The translations under genes and the position numbers were made by a program. Source: Streptomyces tropicalis (lineage in GTDB: Bacteria > Actinomycetota > Actinomycetes > Streptomycetales > Streptomycetaceae). From it: a stretch of DNA of 64,000 nt. The stretch covers positions 62,001 to 126,000 of the forward strand of contig NZ_JARJBB010000014.1 in NCBI RefSeq assembly GCF_029269835.1, in the 5' to 3' direction. Below are positions 57,349-64,000 of this stretch, piece after piece. The number at the start of each line of letters is the position of its first letter. The first letter of the stretch is position 1. Below the pieces are notes generated by a model. The model had not been told where the DNA came from and did not search any database. It saw only the letters and a program-made list of their open reading frames with translations.

Positions 57349-59922
57349 CTACTCGGTGGCGATCGCGGCGAGGACGTTCATCCGGCCCGCCCGGAACGCC
57401 GGGATCAGGGCGGCGAACAGGCCCACGAACGCCGAACCGATGAACACGCCGATGATCGTCGGCCAGGGGATCTCCAGCACCTTCAGGCCCTCCAGGGCGA
57501 GCAGCCGCTGCGCGGTCGCGCCCCAGCCCATGCCCAGGCCGAGGCCGAGCAGGGCACCGAAGAGCGCGATGACCACCGACTCCAGGCGGATCATCCGGCG
57601 CAGCTGGCGGCGGGACAGGCCGATCGCCCGCAGCAGCCCGATCTCCCGGGTCCGCTCCACCACCGACAGGGCGAGGGTGTTCACCACGCCGAGGACGGCG
57701 ACGACGATCGCCAGGGCGAGCAGGCCGTAGACCATGTTCAGCAGCTGGCCGACCTGGTCCTTCAGTTCCTTCTTGTAGTCGGTCTGGTCGCGGACCTGGT
57801 ACTGCGGGTACTTCCTCAGCGACGCCTTGAGCGCCGTGTACGCCTGCTTCGCCCGGCCGTTCCCGGCCTTGGCGAGCACCATCATGTCCGGCGGGATCCG
57901 GTCCTTCGGGACGTATTTCTGGAGGGTCCCCATGCCGATGTAGCGCACGCCCTTGTCGAGGCTGGTGTCGTCGCTGGTGACGGCGGCGACCCTCAGCTTC
58001 GCGGTGCGGCCCCCGGCGAAGGCGACGGAGACGGTGTCGCCGACGTGCACGCCGTGCTTGCGGGCGTAGTCGGAGCCCACCGACATCGCGTCGTCGCCGT
58101 AGGCGGCCCGCAGGCTGCCCGCGGTGGTGGTGCGGCGCACGTCGTCGACGTAGGTCGCGTCGGTGGCGCGGACACCGGAGGTGTCGGCCTTGCCGTCGGG
58201 CGACGTCAGCGTGGCGTCGACCACCTTGTACCGGGTGACGTGGGCGAGGCCGGGCGTGTGCTGCACGGCCTGCACGGCCTGCGGCACGATGGGCTGCTGC
58301 GCGCCCTGGACGATGAAGTCCGCGCCGACGGAGCGGTCCAGCTCGTCCGTGGCGGAGGCGACCATCGAGGAGCCGACGACGGACAGGCACGCCACCAGGG
58401 CGAGGCCGATCATCAGGGCGGCGCCGGTGGCTCCGGTGCGGCGCGGGTTGCGCAGGGCGTTGCGCTCGGCCATGCGGCCGACCGGACCGAAGACCCGCAG
58501 CAGCACCGCGCTGATCACGCGGACCACGCCGCCCGCGAGCAGCGGGCCGACGGCCACGAAGCCGATCAGGGTCAGGACCACGCCGAGACCGAGGACGGCC
58601 GAGCCCTCGCTCGCCTTCTTCGCGCCCGCCGCCGCGAACAGCGCCGCGGTCCCCGCGCCGGTGAGGACGAGGCCGATCACCGCGCGGACCTTGCCGGCCC
58701 GGCCGTCGGCGGGCGTCCCGGCGTCGCGCAGCGCGGCCATCGGGGAGACCTTGCCGGCGCGGCGTGCGGGCAGGTAGGCGGCGAGCACGGTGACCACGAC
58801 GCCGAGGAGCACCCCGGCCACCGGGGTGGTCGCCTTCACGGTCAGGTCGCGGGTGGACAGCTCCATGCCCAGCGACGACATCAGCTTCATCAGGCCGACG
58901 GCGATGCCGACACCCGCGCCGACGCCGAGGGCCGAGCCGATGACGCCGAGCAGCAGGGCCTCCACCAGCACCGACCGGTTGACCTGCCGCCGCGAGGAGC
59001 CGATGGCCCGCATCAGGCCGATCTCCCGGGTGCGCTGGGCGACCAGCATGGAGAAGGTGTTGATGATCAGGAAGATGCCGACCAGGAACGCGACCCCGGC
59101 GAAGCCGAGCATGGCGTACCGGATGACGTTCATGAACTGGCCGACGCTCTTGCGGTTCTCGTCGGCGTTCTCCTTGGCCGTCTGGATCTTGTAGGACCCG
59201 GAGCCGGTGAGGGCGCGCGTCACGTCCCGCTTCAGCCGGGCGTCGGAGACGCCGGCGGCGGCGGTGACGTCGAGCTGGGTGAACCGGCCCGTGTTGCCCA
59301 GCAGTTCGCGCTGGGCGGTGGGGGTGTCGAACCAGACGATGGCCGCACCGGGGTTGGTCACCTTGAAGGTGGCGATGCCGCTGATCCGCGCGGTCAGGTC
59401 GCCGGTCTGCGCGATGGTGCGCAGTTCGTCGCCCAGCGCGAGGTGGTGCTTGTGCGCGGTGTCGGCGTCGACCATCACCTCGGCGGGCCCGTGCGGGGCG
59501 TGCCCGGAGGTGATCTCCATGGACTTCAGCTCGTTGCCGGTCCAGTTGCCGGCGATGGTCGGGGCGCCGGTGGAGGAGCCCATGGCGCGGTTGTCGCGGT
59601 CGACGACCGTGACGCTGACCGAACTGACGCCGCCCTGGACCGACTTGACGCCCGTGGTGGCACGGACCCGGGTCAGCGCGGACGCCGGCATCGAGTCGGG
59701 TATGCCCCGGCCGGGCGTCCCGTCGGCCTTCGCCGCCTTCGGGGAGACGGTCACGTCGGCCGCGGTCACCGCGAACAGCTTGTCGAAGGTGGTGTTCATG
59801 GTGTCGGTGAACACCAGCGTGCCGCAGACGAACGCCACCGACAGCAGCACGGCGACGGCGGAGAGCGCCATCCGCCCCTTGTGGGCGAAGAAGTTGCGCA
59901 GGGAGGTCCTCAGGACGGTCAT
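57349..59922 (-). CDS. FtsX-like ABC transporter permease (second copy)
   Basis: An 857-residue permease with the same architecture as the 16677-19223 gene. It has an N-terminal helix (LRNFFAHKGRMALSAVAVLLSVAFVCGTLVF), a MacB-type extracytoplasmic domain, FtsX domain 1 (AQRTREIGLMRAIGSSRRQVNRS), a second extracytoplasmic domain, FtsX domain 2 (ERTREIGLLRAIGLSRRQLRRM), and an end in AFRAGRMNVLAAI. The substrate is unknown. The ATG at 59922 overlaps the ATPase stop by 4 nt (ATGA), so the two are coupled. Confidence 0.9.
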   Translation of the reverse strand: MTVLRTSLRNFFAHKGRMALSAVAVLLSVAFVCGTLVFTDTMNTTFDKLFAVTAADVTVSPKAAKADGTPGRGIPDSMPASALTRVRATTGVKSVQGGVSSVSVTVVDRDNRAMGSSTGAPTIAGNWTGNELKSMEITSGHAPHGPAEVMVDADTAHKHHLALGDELRTIAQTGDLTARISGIATFKVTNPGAAIVWFDTPTAQRELLGNTGRFTQLDVTAAAGVSDARLKRDVTRALTGSGSYKIQTAKENADENRKSVGQFMNVIRYAMLGFAGVAFLVGIFLIINTFSMLVAQRTREIGLMRAIGSSRRQVNRSVLVEALLLGVIGSALGVGAGVGIAVGLMKLMSSLGMELSTRDLTVKATTPVAGVLLGVVVTVLAAYLPARRAGKVSPMAALRDAGTPADGRAGKVRAVIGLVLTGAGTAALFAAAGAKKASEGSAVLGLGVVLTLIGFVAVGPLLAGGVVRVISAVLLRVFGPVGRMAERNALRNPRRTGATGAALMIGLALVACLSVVGSSMVASATDELDRSVGADFIVQGAQQPIVPQAVQAVQHTPGLAHVTRYKVVDATLTSPDGKADTSGVRATDATYVDDVRRTTTAGSLRAAYGDDAMSVGSDYARKHGVHVGDTVSVAFAGGRTAKLRVAAVTSDDTSLDKGVRYIGMGTLQKYVPKDRIPPDMMVLAKAGNGRAKQAYTALKASLRKYPQYQVRDQTDYKKELKDQVGQLLNMVYGLLALAIVVAVLGVVNTLALSVVERTREIGLLRAIGLSRRQLRRMIRLESVVIALFGALLGLGLGMGWGATAQRLLALEGLKVLEIPWPTIIGVFIGSAFVGLFAALIPAFRAGRMNVLAAIATE

Positions 59923-60707
59923 GACGTGCGTCCCCGGGCGTCGAAGTCCTTCATGCGGTCCAGGACCTGCTCGGCCGTCGGCTGCTGCATCTCGTCGACG
60001 ATCCGGCCGTCGGCGAGGTACAGCACGCGGTCGGCGTGGGAGGCGGCGACCGGGTCGTGGGTGACCATCACGATGGTCTGCCCGAGCTCGTCCACGGAGC
60101 GGCGCAGGAAGCCCAGCACCTCGGCGCCGGCGCGGGAGTCGAGGTTGCCGGTCGGCTCGTCGCCGAAGATGATCTCGGGACGGGCGGCGAGCGCGCGGGC
60201 CACGGCCACGCGCTGCTGCTGGCCGCCGGAGAGCTGGCCGGGCCGGTGCTTGAGGCGGTCGGCGAGGCCGACGGTCTCCACCACCCGGTCCAGCCACTCC
60301 CGGTCCGGCCTGCGCCCGGCGATGTCCATGGGCAGGGTGACGTTCTCGAGCGCGGTGAGCGTCGGCAGCAGGTTGAACGCCTGGAAGATGAAGCCGATCC
60401 GGTCCCGGCGCAGCTGCGTGAGCTTCTTGTCCTTCAGGCCGGTGATCTCGGTCTCGGCGAGGTGGATCTGCCCGCTCGTGACGGTGTCGAGTCCGGCCAG
60501 GCAGTGCATCAGGGTGGACTTGCCGGACCCCGAGGGGCCCATGATCGCGGTGAAGCGGCCGCGGGCGATGTCCACGTCGACGTGGTCGAGGGCGACGACC
60601 CGGGTCTCCCCGTCGCCGTACGCCTTGACGACCTGCCGTGCCCGCGCGGCAACGGCCGTCGGCCCTCCAGTACCCCCGTGCCTGGGAATGGTCACAGCCG
60701 ATGTCAC
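59919..60707 (-). CDS. ABC transporter ATP-binding protein (second copy)
   Basis: A 262-residue ATPase, a close paralogue of the one at 15868-16638. Shared blocks include GPSGSGKSTLMHC, FIFQAFNLLPTLTALEN, LSGGQQQRVAVARAL, IIFGDEPTGNLDSR and a C-terminal KDFDARGRTS versus KRFDAKGRTS. The start is the GTG at 60707, with AAGGAG seven nt upstream. It is the first gene of the two-gene export operon. A -10-like TAGCCT (minus strand, 60813-60818) is about 105 nt upstream. Confidence 0.93.
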   Translation of the reverse strand: MTSAVTIPRHGGTGGPTAVAARARQVVKAYGDGETRVVALDHVDVDIARGRFTAIMGPSGSGKSTLMHCLAGLDTVTSGQIHLAETEITGLKDKKLTQLRRDRIGFIFQAFNLLPTLTALENVTLPMDIAGRRPDREWLDRVVETVGLADRLKHRPGQLSGGQQQRVAVARALAARPEIIFGDEPTGNLDSRAGAEVLGFLRRSVDELGQTIVMVTHDPVAASHADRVLYLADGRIVDEMQQPTAEQVLDRMKDFDARGRTS

Positions 60708-61216
60708 GGTATGTCTCCTTGGTCGTTCGGCGGTGGATCCGTGCGGCGGCCGCGGCAAGCGGCGCGCGGTCGCCGTACGGTGGAGCGCGCCGCCCCCCAG
60801 CGGCGTAAAGCCAGGCTAAGGACGACCCCGGGGTGTTCTCGTCCTCCGCCGGGACGAACCCTCCCCGACCCCGAGTACGGAGCCACCCCTAGGGGCTCTC
60901 CACCGTGGGGTGGAGGCTTCTCGGGGTCGTCTCCACCCTTCGGCGCCACGAGCCTGGTCCCTCACGCCGCGTCAGGATCAAGGGCAGGCCCGTCCGCGCA
61001 CCGTGCGGAAGCCACGCCGTCCGCGCATACCGACCGGCCAGTCCGGGGAAAACGCCGCGCGTCCGCGGTGGGCCGAGTAGCGTGCGTGCACCGCTCGCCC
61101 ACTCCCTGCTGGGCCCGTCGCCGACACGGCCGCCCGTCCCGCGATCCGGGGGACGCCGGGTCGCCGCCGTGCCCAAGTCCGCCGCACCGGACCCGAGCCG
61201 CGCAAGGAGCACCGGG
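60708..61216. other. Divergent promoter region of about 510 nt
   Basis: It separates the ABC operon (minus) from the DUF485/permease operon (plus). Candidate -10: TAGCCT on the minus strand at 60813-60818. A small hairpin CTCCACC/GGTGGAG occurs at 60898-60915, and a second CTCCACCC follows at about 60932. No gene was recognised. Confidence 0.45.
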
Positions 61217-61654
61217 ATGTCCTACGACTCGTCCCCACCCCACCCGTACCGCCCGCACGACACGTCACCGTCGTACTCGGCGTACCCCTGGCAGCCCGCA
61301 CCGCCCGAAGGCGACCCGGACCGGAAGCGGTTGCCGCGCCGGGCCGCGCTCGGCCACCACAGCGACCTGCGGATCCTGCGCGGCGCCTACCGCCGGCAGC
61401 GGCGCGTGGCGACGCTCACCGCGCTCGGGTACTTCACGCTGTTCCTCGTGCTGTCGGCGTTCGCGCCGTCCTTCATGACCCGCCCCGGCGCCGGCGGACT
61501 GCCCACGGGGCTGCTGCTCGCCCTGGCCCAACTGCCCGTCACCTGGCTGGCGATAGGGCTCTACGAGCACACCGCGCGCCGGTACGTCGACCCCATCGCC
61601 GACCGGATCCGCCGGCAGGCGGAGCTCGACGCGAAGCGGGAGGCGGCACGGTGA
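61217..61654 (+). CDS. DUF485 membrane protein
   Basis: A 145-residue protein. The N-terminal 55 residues are disordered and Pro/Ser/Tyr-rich. Two transmembrane helices follow (about 75-95 and 105-125) around the DUF485 signature LRGAYRRQRRVATLTALGYFTLFLVLSAFAPSF. DUF485 proteins accompany ActP-type acetate permeases and may be accessory subunits. The ATG at 61217 has AAGGAG seven nt upstream. The last 4 nt overlap the permease start. Confidence 0.88.
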   Translation: MSYDSSPPHPYRPHDTSPSYSAYPWQPAPPEGDPDRKRLPRRAALGHHSDLRILRGAYRRQRRVATLTALGYFTLFLVLSAFAPSFMTRPGAGGLPTGLLLALAQLPVTWLAIGLYEHTARRYVDPIADRIRRQAELDAKREAAR

Positions 61655-63264
61655 CGACGCAGTTCAGCGGGTCGGCGCAGTCGATGTCCCTGGTGGCCTT
61701 CACCTCCGTCGCCACGATCACGCTGCTGCTGTGCGTGATGACGGGCCCGGACCGCGACGACCTCGACGAGTTCTACACCGGCTACGGCTCCCTGTCCCCG
61801 ATGCGCAACGGGCTGGCCATCGCCGGCGACTACATCTCCGCGGCCTCCGTGCTGGGCACCGGCGGGGTGATCGCCCTGTGCGGCTACGACGGGATCGTGC
61901 TGGCGCTGAGTACGGCGCTGTCGCTGATGCTGATGATGTTCCTGCTGGCCGAACCGCTGCACAACGCGGGCCGGTTCACCATGGGCGACGCCCTCGCACG
62001 GCGGCTGCCGGGCCGCTCGGTGCGGATCGCGGCGTGCGTGACGACCATCACCGCGCTGGTGCCCCTGATGCTGGTGCAGCTGGCGGGCACCGGGCAGCTG
62101 CTGGCGTTCATCCTCGGCTTCTCCGGCGACTCGCTGAAGACCGGCTGCGTGATCGGCCTGGGCGTGCTGATGATCAGCTACGCGGCCATCGGCGGGATGA
62201 AGGGCACCGCCCTGATCCAGATCCTCAAGATCGTGATGCTGCTCGGGTCGGGCGCGGTGGTCGCCGCGCTGATCCTGCGCCGCTTCGACTGGGACCCGGG
62301 CGCACTGTTCCACGCGGCGGCCGGACGCAGCGGCGTCGGCGACGCCTTCCTGCACTCGGGTCTGGAGTTCGCCGGCGGGCCCTCCCCCCGCCTGGACATG
62401 ATCACCTCGGAGCTGACGGTGGTCCTGGGCGGCGCGTGCCTGCCCCACATCACCATGCGCATGTACACCGCGTCGGGAGCCCGGCAGGTACGCCGGTCCA
62501 TGTCGTGGGCGGTGTCCAGCGTGGCACTGTTCGTGCTGGTCGTCACCGTCGTCGGGTTCGGCGCCACCGCGCTGATCGGGCGCGGGGTGATCGCGCAGGC
62601 CGACCCGCAGGGCAACACGGCGTACCTGCTGGGCTCCCGGGCGGCGTTCGGCGCGGACGTGTCGTCGGCGGAGAGCTTCCTCTTCACCACCGTCACCACC
62701 GCGATCTTCCTGACGCTGCTCGCGTCGGTCGCCGGGATGATCCTGGCCTGCGCCAACTCCCTGGCGCACGACGTGTTCGCGGCCCGGGTGCAGGAGATGT
62801 CCGCGCGCCGGGAGATGGCACTGGCCCGGGTGTCGGCGCTGGCGGTGGGTCTGCCGACGATCCTGCTGGCCACACTGGTCCAGCACCGCAGCCTGCAGCC
62901 GCTGGTGACGCTGAGCTTCTGCCTCGGCGCCTCCGCCATCGCCCCGGCCCTGGTGTACAGCCTCTTCTGGCGCCGCTACACCCGCACCGGGCTGCTGTGC
63001 ACCCTGCTCGGCGGCACGCTGTCGGTGCTGCTGATGATGCCGGGCACCAACCTGGTCTCCGGGTCCCCGGTCGCGGCCTTCCCCGACGCCCACTTCAACT
63101 TCTTCCCCTTCACCACCACGGGACTGGTCACCATCCCGCTCGGCTTCCTCCTCGGCTGGCTCGGCACCGTGGCCTCCGGCCGCCGCACGGCGGAGGAACA
63201 GCGCCGCCAGTACGAGGCGGTGGAGGGCTGGATCCTCGCGGGAGCGGTCCGCAGGGGGCGCTGA
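61651..63264 (+). CDS. Sodium/solute symporter, ActP-like acetate permease
   Basis: A 537-residue member of the SSS family with about 13 transmembrane helices. Early residues AIAGDYISAASVLG correspond to the ion-binding helix. The GFGATALIGRGVIAQADPQGN loop and SFCLGASAIAPALVYSLFW region fit monocarboxylate/acetate permeases. Its GTG start at 61651 overlaps the DUF485 stop by 4 nt. The DUF485 pairing supports acetate or short-chain acid uptake; substrate specificity is inference. Confidence 0.88.
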   Translation: MTTQFSGSAQSMSLVAFTSVATITLLLCVMTGPDRDDLDEFYTGYGSLSPMRNGLAIAGDYISAASVLGTGGVIALCGYDGIVLALSTALSLMLMMFLLAEPLHNAGRFTMGDALARRLPGRSVRIAACVTTITALVPLMLVQLAGTGQLLAFILGFSGDSLKTGCVIGLGVLMISYAAIGGMKGTALIQILKIVMLLGSGAVVAALILRRFDWDPGALFHAAAGRSGVGDAFLHSGLEFAGGPSPRLDMITSELTVVLGGACLPHITMRMYTASGARQVRRSMSWAVSSVALFVLVVTVVGFGATALIGRGVIAQADPQGNTAYLLGSRAAFGADVSSAESFLFTTVTTAIFLTLLASVAGMILACANSLAHDVFAARVQEMSARREMALARVSALAVGLPTILLATLVQHRSLQPLVTLSFCLGASAIAPALVYSLFWRRYTRTGLLCTLLGGTLSVLLMMPGTNLVSGSPVAAFPDAHFNFFPFTTTGLVTIPLGFLLGWLGTVASGRRTAEEQRRQYEAVEGWILAGAVRRGR

Positions 63265-63445
63265 CCCGCTCGGGGACACGGACCGTACGGGCCGGGGCGG
63301 GCCACGGAGGGCGGGGCGGGCCTCGGAAAAGGGGCGCGCGGGGCGGGCCGGCGCGACCGGGGAGCGGAAGGCGCCTCGTGCGGGCCGGGCCGGGGCGCCG
63401 TCCCGGCCCGTCGCCGGGCACCCCGCCCCGCTCGCCCCGCCCCGC

Positions 63446-64000
63446 TCACTCCGCCCAGGCACGCCCCTTCAGGGCCGCGATGCTGTCCTGCACGGTGTCC
63501 ATGTGCGCGCGCACGTCGTCCCACCGCTCACCGTGCTCCCGCAGCAGCCGCTCCGTCTCCCGGGCGATGCCGTCGGCCCGCTGCCGGGCCCCGGCCAGCA
63601 CGTCGGAGGCCCGGACCCGGGCCTCCTGCGGCAGGAGCCGGGACTGCTCCAGCGCCTGCGCGTGCTCCCGTTCCGCCGCGGCCAGGGACTCCTCGGCGGC
63701 CGCCAGGCGCGCGGCCCGCTCCGCCTCCCACGCCTCCTGGCGCTCCATCTCCGCGCGCTCCGCCGCGGCCAGCCGCACGGTGTGCTCACGGGCCTGCTCG
63801 GTGAGCGTCCCGTCGGTGCGCAGCCGTACCTCGCGCAGCGCGGCCAGCGCCTCGCCGCGGCCCTCCTTGACCTCGCGCCGGACCCCGACGCGGATCGTGT
63901 CGGCCTCGGTCTGCGCCGCCAGCAGCAACTGCCGGACCCGCTCGTCCGCCTCCGCCCGTACGGCGTCGGCGTGCACCCGCGCGGCGTCCCGCACCCGGTC
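63446..64000 (-). CDS. Coiled-coil protein, C-terminal part (partial at right edge)
   Basis: At least 184 residues are visible, continuing past the right edge of the window (codons Asp-Arg precede an internal GTG at 63994). The sequence is almost entirely charged heptad-like helix (VRAEADERVRQLLLAAQTEADTIR, then ERAEMERQEAWEAERAARLAAAE). This is the composition of Scy/FilP-type scaffold or cellulose-binding-like coiled-coil proteins of Streptomyces. It ends LKGRAWAE. The family name is tentative. Confidence 0.75.
   Translation of the reverse strand, partial: DRVRDAARVHADAVRAEADERVRQLLLAAQTEADTIRVGVRREVKEGRGEALAALREVRLRTDGTLTEQAREHTVRLAAAERAEMERQEAWEAERAARLAAAEESLAAAEREHAQALEQSRLLPQEARVRASDVLAGARQRADGIARETERLLREHGERWDDVRAHMDTVQDSIAALKGRAWAE

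Overview
This window is a stretch of Streptomyces chromosome. The sequence is very G+C-rich, G/C-ending codons dominate, GTG and TTG starts with purine-rich ribosome sites are common, and several markers are characteristic of the genus. These include the UUA-reading leucine tRNA bldA, a pair of Rpf muralytic enzymes with a c-di-AMP riboswitch ahead of the first, a likely Rex-controlled type II NADH dehydrogenase, and XRE/DUF397 and anti-sigma-type ATPase genes. From memory, the order eno-divIC-DUF501-ppx and rpfA-rpfC-P450-mazG-SurA-mfd matches the conserved core of S. coelicolor; I could not check this here.

Layout. 1-8.8 kb: RpiR and GNAT genes, a small membrane protein, cystathionine beta-synthase, an SGNH esterase, a thiolase and small conserved proteins. 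8.8-14.5 kb: a Bax-inhibitor protein, then a compact unit of two near-identical 71-72 aa peptides, a membrane M50 peptidase with a PqqD/RRE-like N-terminal domain, a secreted protein and an HTH regulator. This is the best candidate for an undescribed system. 14.6-19.3 kb: a membrane-anchored protein, bldA, and an ABC ATPase with an FtsX-type permease. 19.3-26.2 kb: cyclopropane-fatty-acid synthase, ndh, and ppx/DUF501/divIC next to eno. 26.5-33.7 kb: rpfA, rpfC, a P450 coupled to mazG, a SurA-like lipoprotein, a membrane-anchored protein and a secreted DUF1906 protein.

34-41 kb is more accessory in character: a lipoprotein, small membrane proteins, an RsbW-type ATPase, XRE-DUF5753 plus DUF397, an M48 protease and a DUF4304 protein. 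It leads to a giant RHS polymorphic toxin (about 3,680 aa, 41185-52221, minus strand). The toxin has three LamG-like modules, a histidine/alanine-rich basic segment, a pretoxin HINT domain and a short C-terminal toxin domain, followed directly by an Imm26-like immunity gene. Base composition drops where the toxin tip starts, as expected for module exchange.

52.5-64 kb returns to core genes: a secreted HNH-type nuclease, mfd, a second ABC ATPase/FtsX permease pair paralogous to and inverted relative to the first, a DUF485/acetate-permease (ActP-like) pair, and the C-terminal part of a long coiled-coil protein at the right edge. Many gene ends are marked by long perfect hairpins, several of them between converging genes.
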